A DNA stretch of 64,000 nt from Oscheius onirici. Lineage: Eukaryota; Nematoda; Chromadorea; Rhabditida; Rhabditidae. The stretch covers positions 4,092,064-4,156,063 of the forward strand of contig OW051468.1 of the NCBI GenBank assembly GCA_932521025.1, given 5' to 3'. The position numbers and the translations under genes are program-made. A model generated the notes under the pieces. The model was not told the origin of the DNA. It did not search any database and saw only the letters and a program-made list of their open reading frames with translations. Below are positions 59,732 to 64,000 of the stretch, piece after piece (the stretch's first letter is position 1; the number at the start of each line of letters is the position of its first letter).

Positions 59732-62700
59732 ATGGACGCCATCAAGAAGAAGATGCAGGCGATGAAGATCGAGAAGGTAAGCTAATTGGAAGATTAGCCT
59801 GTCGTCAGTCGATCCGATCCGCCCGCAGTTCTTTTCACCATAAGACTAATAGTTCCAATCAGCGAGAATCGATTCGGATCTGGACCAGAGATGCCATTGT
59901 AACGGGGGCTTCTTTACACCGGCAATTGCCTAGAGCCGGGACCAGGGAAACATCAAGGGTCTGAGACCAGAAAAGACTACATCTGGTAACAGTTTCGTCA
60001 AAGCAGAACATTGTCAATTACATATTTTGAGTCACTCCTTATTAGGAACAACTTAAAGTTTTGCAACTAGAGTTCGAAGAGGATAACTGTTAGCCTTTTT
60101 CTGCTTGTTGAACTTTGGTAGAAAGTAGAGAATTGGAAATAATAAGAGAGTGAAAGATTCTGAATTCAGGACAACGCCCTCGATCGCGCCGACGCCGCTG
60201 AGGAGAAGGTCCGCCAGATCACCGAGAAGCTGGAACGCTGCGAGGAAGAGCTCCGTGACACCCAGAAGAAGATGATGCAGACGGAGAACGACTTGGATAA
60301 GGCCCAGGAAGATCTGGCCACTGCCACCAGCCAGCTTGAGGAGAAGGAGAAGAAGGTCCAGGAGGTAAGTCAACTTTTCATTTTCGGTTTAGATTTTCAG
60401 ACGGATCCTTCCGGTACGCTCACAAGATTCTCTTTTTTAAGGAAGGTAATAAGGTTTTTGTTTTGATGCCAGAGAATTGACGCCAAACTCCCACTCAAAA
60501 GTGTAACAGACACAGCTGTTAACGGGTTGAAGCTAAAGGGCACAGAAACATTCAGGGAAACTGAAAAACTTTGGGATGTCGTTGACATGAAACTTAGATA
60601 GTAAACAGTACCACGAAAAAAATTCGATGTTGTTCGAACAGTGGCCCATGCCTTTGACTTACTTTCTTTTGGAAGCAGTTCTTTCACCTTTAGCGGCCAA
60701 GATTCCACTCTTTTGTGTTGATCTACTGTAAACTTTACGGGTGGTAACGCAAGAGGAACAATTCAAGCATTCTTTTGCAGCTCATCCAATCCTTTCCTCG
60801 ATCTTTCTCAGTTGAGAGACTCAGAATTCACCTTCTCTTCGTTCTTCGTCTCCTTGCTTGAAATATTACTATTTTGCGGACACAATGTCTTTTTCGGCTG
60901 ACTCATGCTTCCGCCTCCACCAGGCGCTCTCTGTTTCAATTTGCATTCGATCGATTTTTGAGGAGAGCACACACAAACACTGGGGAACTGACACATTGAT
61001 AACACAGTTCCACTTCATCCGAACGTTCTTTTCTCAATCCCTCGTCGGAAAAGCTGTAAAATTATTAGACCTCGCTCTCTTCGAGCCTGTTTGCTTTACA
61101 CTGTGCCCTCCTCCCCATCCCTCGGCGGAGCTGCCAGCCCCCGCAACGATCTCGAGGATCAGATTGGAACTATGTAAATTGAGGGCGATGATTGTGTCTT
61201 CCTTTTTGGGCCACTCTTTGCTGACCCCATTACGGAGGAGGAGGGAGGGCGAACCGGACAGCCCCCAGCCATTACCGGACCGACTGGCACAATAGTCCCT
61301 CTTCACCTTTTATGTACGGCCCGAATATTGACCCCTTCTTCTCTTTATTGTAGTTCTGGAGCAGTCGAGCGCGAAATCCGAGAAGACTCTCGACAGTCAA
61401 TTATAGGTTTAGAACTCCTTCTCGTATAATCTAGGAGATTTCGAAAGAATTCCAAAAGAATGAAGCTCTGCCAATAAGCATAGATAAAGAGAGGGGTTGC
61501 AATACCCTAAGCGGCGAGAGAATCGCTATTTTTCGAGCGCGAGAATGGAAGGACAGCGAGAGAGCCAGCTGTGTGTGCGACGCGTGCGGCCCCCGCGGGC
61601 GAAATATGCCCCATACATGGAATTCATCTTCTTATCCAGGCTTTTCTCTACTACTTTCCTAAACTTTCCTTTAACTTTTTGAAAAGAAACACTCCCAATA
61701 TTGTAAATCGGCCTCTGAAATATTATTTAGCCTCCAATTTACTCTAAAACTAGCACAATCTTTTGAAAATGAAGAAAATTTTTTGCTCCTATCTTTTGTC
61801 CCTCGTCACGCAAAAGTTTCCGGTTAGGTTGCTCGTCAATCTGCCACACGGCTCCCCACCTCTTTCTCTCCTTCGGCACACTCGTTTGTTTGAGCTCTCC
61901 TTCGTCTCCGTCGTGTACCGCCCCTAAGGCTCTCAGCTCACAGTCTCCCTCCTAGTCCCGTTCCCAGCCAGCCCAGCCATGTCCAAGGTTAACAAGGAAG
62001 GCGCTCAGCAGACCTCTCTTCTCGATGTCTTGAAGAAGAAGATGCGGCAGGCCCGCGAAGAGGCCGAAGCCGCCAAGGATGAGGCTGATGAGGTCAAGAG
62101 ACAGCTCGAGGAAGAGCGCAAGAAGCGTGAGGACGTATGTTTTATGACCACAAAAATCACTTGGGCTCTCCTTTCCATCTCTGTCATTAGATTTATTTTT
62201 GCTTCTTTTCCTACAGTCTCTTATTTATTTAAATCATTTTCCATCAATTTGACTTCTCTCTGAATTTCAAGTTATTTTGACTATTTTTCTGTTTACTACC
62301 AGAAAACACCTTTTGTGGATAGAAGTTTCAAAGTATCGTTTGTTTCAAAGTATACTAAAAATGCACTTCTTTCCTGAAAGGAACACCTTTCTCTTTTGTT
62401 TGCTGCATTGTTCCAACCTAGAATGGGGATAGTCATTTCTCTTGTCCCCATATCTCTCTCAAGATAAGCGCGTTTTTGCTGTCCGTACAGTCCATAAGAG
62501 GGGAGCGCGAAATCGATCCTAATGATTCAGAAGACCAGTCCAACCGGAACACGTGTTTTTCTCAGAGATTAGAGGTGAGGTTTCTGGGAATGCTAGCCCG
62601 CTCACAGTCGGAGGACTGCTAATGTTGACAGAGAAAGTGTGGCACTCCAGGACGGGCTGCGCAAGAGAGACGGCACACTTGAGATTACCGCCAGTCGACT

Positions 62701-63811
62701 AGGAAATAAAATGTTAAAATTAAACCTAATTAGGAAATTCAAAAGAAGTTCTATAGGCTGAGGCCGAAGTGGCTGCTCTGAACAGACGTATCGTCTTGGT
62801 TGAAGAAGATCTTGAGCGTACCGAGGACCGTCTGAAGACTGCCACCCAGAAACTCGAGGAAGCCTCAAAGGCTGCCGACGAGGCTGAACGGTAATTCTTA
62901 TTCACATTGGGTCCGTTATAGGCTGAGGCTGAGGTAGCCGCCCTGAACCGTCGTATGACTCTCCTTGAGGAGGAGCTCGAACGTGCTGAGGAGCGTCTGA
63001 AGATTGCTACCGAGAAGCTCGAGGAGGCCACCCACAACGTCGACGAGTCTGAGCGGTGAGCAGGCTTTCTGCCAAAGCCTCTCAGAGTCTCGGGAATTGT
63101 CCGTTGTCCAATGCTTTACGCTTACTCTAAAACCACCTCTTATGTATTGTCTCTGCAGCGCTCGCAAGTCCATGGAGACCCGCTCACAGCAGGACGAGGA
63201 GCGTGCCAACTTCTTGGAGACCCAGGTCGACGAGGCCAAAGTCATCGCCGAAGACGCCGATCGTAAATACGAGGAGGTCCGTGTCTTTTCCATGTCTCTT
63301 GTCTCTCTTTCTGTTCGAGCACCCAAAAGTACCGTAACTCCAATTGCATGTTCTTCGTTGTGTGCTTCCTCTCTATTTCAGATTAACAAAATCTTTCCAA
63401 GAGTTTCCAAGGTTACGAAAGAAACTCTAAACAAAACCCGCATGTTGTGTTCCAGAGCCCGTCGTTCTCTCGAATCCCGGTCAGAAATGGACGAAGACAG
63501 AAACAGCAGTCTGGAACAGAAACTCCGCGAAGCCCAGTCCCTTCTACGCGAGACGGAGCAGAAGAGTGATGAGGTCCTAACTTTTCGTTTTTTTTTCCTA
63601 ACTTTTGTTCTTTCCATCCCCTCCATATTCCCATTCAGAGGCAAGTAGGGCTTTTGGCGCTTAGGGTTCCTCAAAGAAAGTTGGCTCGTTCAGTGTCCGC
63701 AAGGTCATGGAGAACCGCTCCTTCCAAGATGAAGAGCGCGCCAACACCATCGAGGCCCAGCTCAAGGAGGCTTCCATGCTCGCTGAGGAGGCTGACCGCA
63801 AATACGACGAG
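59732..63811 (+). CDS. lev-11: tropomyosin, 5' part (gene runs out of the window)
   Basis: Long-isoform exon 1 59732-59776 ([15 protein letters not shown]) and exon 2 60170-60364 ([16 protein letters not shown] to [11 protein letters not shown]). An alternative first exon at 61979-62134 ([20 protein letters not shown]) ends in the same phase, giving a short isoform from an internal promoter. Exon 3 exists in two versions, 62757-62890 and 62922-63055; exon 4 in three, 63159-63276, 63456-63573 and 63694-63811, all of equal length within each set. Heptad spacing holds throughout. Tropomyosin coils along actin and gates myosin binding. Exons after 63811 lie outside or were not recognised. Codon bias is extreme towards C/G endings. 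Confidence 0.95.
61979..62134 (+). CDS. lev-11: tropomyosin alternative first exon (short isoform)
   Basis: 52 codons starting [11 protein letters not shown] and ending EERKKRED before gtatgt. The start is preceded by a C/T-rich leader (61860-61978) with a leader-like cccagccagcccagccATG context. It ends in phase 0 and so joins exon 3 directly, replacing the 80 residues of exons 1-2. Confidence 0.88.
62757..63055 (+). CDS. lev-11: tropomyosin mutually exclusive exons 3a and 3b
   Basis: 3a (62757-62890) and 3b (62922-63055) are each 134 nt, share phase 0 in and phase 2 out, and encode homologous segments beginning [11 protein letters not shown]. They are separated by only 31 nt (gtaatt...ttatag), shorter than the shortest intron found here (34 nt), so splicing 3a to 3b is probably sterically blocked. 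Confidence 0.9.
63159..63811 (+). CDS. lev-11: tropomyosin alternative exons 4a, 4b and 4c
   Basis: 4a 63159-63276 ([16 protein letters not shown]), 4b 63456-63573 ([17 protein letters not shown]) and 4c 63694-63811 ([17 protein letters not shown]) are each 118 nt in identical phase, with protein homology. 4b is most diverged from the ancestral pattern. The base after 4c reads GCGAGA in place of GTGAGA, a GC-type donor; reading through would end after 8 residues. Confidence 0.88.
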
Positions 63812-64000
63812 GCGAGAAAATGCGAGATTACTGTATAATGAGCATGAGACTGAGAACAACTAACTGTCCCTTGTCCCCTTTTCAAAGTTTTTTTTTTCGA
63901 GTGCTGTGAAAGAGCTCTTTTGGCTGTCAAAAGCCCTAAAGAGACGGAATGTGGCTTGAAAACATTATTGTTTTTGGAAAGTTTGAACATAATTTCAAGC

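Overview
The window is nuclear DNA of a nematode, most likely a chromadorean. The evidence is: dense genes with many very short introns (often 34-50 nt), a Str-family chemoreceptor, a nematode-type DUF273 glycosyltransferase, a nematode tropomyosin gene, start codons sitting directly after 3' splice-acceptor-like tracts (expected with spliced-leader trans-splicing), and runs of same-strand genes about 100-200 bp apart (operon-like). No species is claimed. All gene models were read by eye from splice signals, phase continuity and family similarity recalled from knowledge; nothing was aligned by program.

Layout. 1-540 (-): C-terminal part of an MIF4G-domain protein. 540-3960: no recognised gene, two large foldback repeats. 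3961-4163 (+): possible small secreted peptide. 4404-6130 (-): HERPUD-like ER ubiquitin-like protein. 7115-7461 (+): ribosomal protein S21. 8173-9048 (+): Derlin-1. 9256-15857 (+): large ARFGEF3/BIG3-like HEAT protein. 15866-17270 (-): Str chemoreceptor. 17942-18597 (-): nucleoside diphosphate kinase. 19196-22338 (+): ceramide transfer protein (PH-START), followed in close order by a DUF273 glycosyltransferase (22537-23883) and by a single polypeptide joining nicotinamide riboside kinase to MoaE/MOCS2B (24074-25378).

25380-30800 is a mosaic of repeats: hAT-like foldback MITEs (one with a perfect 8-bp target duplication), two inverted intron-containing fragments of the NDUFS6 gene, a degraded copy of the semaphorin 3' end, and an 85-bp segment identical to part of a HERPUD intron. 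30806-32863 (-): transmembrane semaphorin. 34061-34788 (-): EMC8/9. 34890-38400 (-): ANKRD11/12-like protein, tightly upstream of EMC8/9. 38686-41298 (-): SNX27. 41955-42880: hAT-like element. 43051-43652 (+): NDUFS6. 43710-47154 (-): PRPF4B (PRP4 kinase) with an intronic MITE. 47855-49215 (+): Tollip. 49318-49800 (-): LINE remnant. 50231-51991 (+): UBE2Q. 52962-54424 (+): TBP-like factor. 54724-58686 (+): GTF3C2-like TFIIIC subunit. 59732-end (+): tropomyosin with an internal start and mutually exclusive exons.

Themes: ER quality control is strongly represented (HERPUD, Derlin-1, EMC8/9), together with lipid/membrane traffic (CERT, ARFGEF3, SNX27, Tollip) and transcription (TLF, GTF3C2, ANKRD11/12). 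Clustering of these themes may be chance. The most unusual items are the NRK-MoaE fusion, the ARFGEF3 orthologue, the transposon/gene-fragment mosaic at 25-31 kb, and the tropomyosin exon pair separated by only 31 nt.
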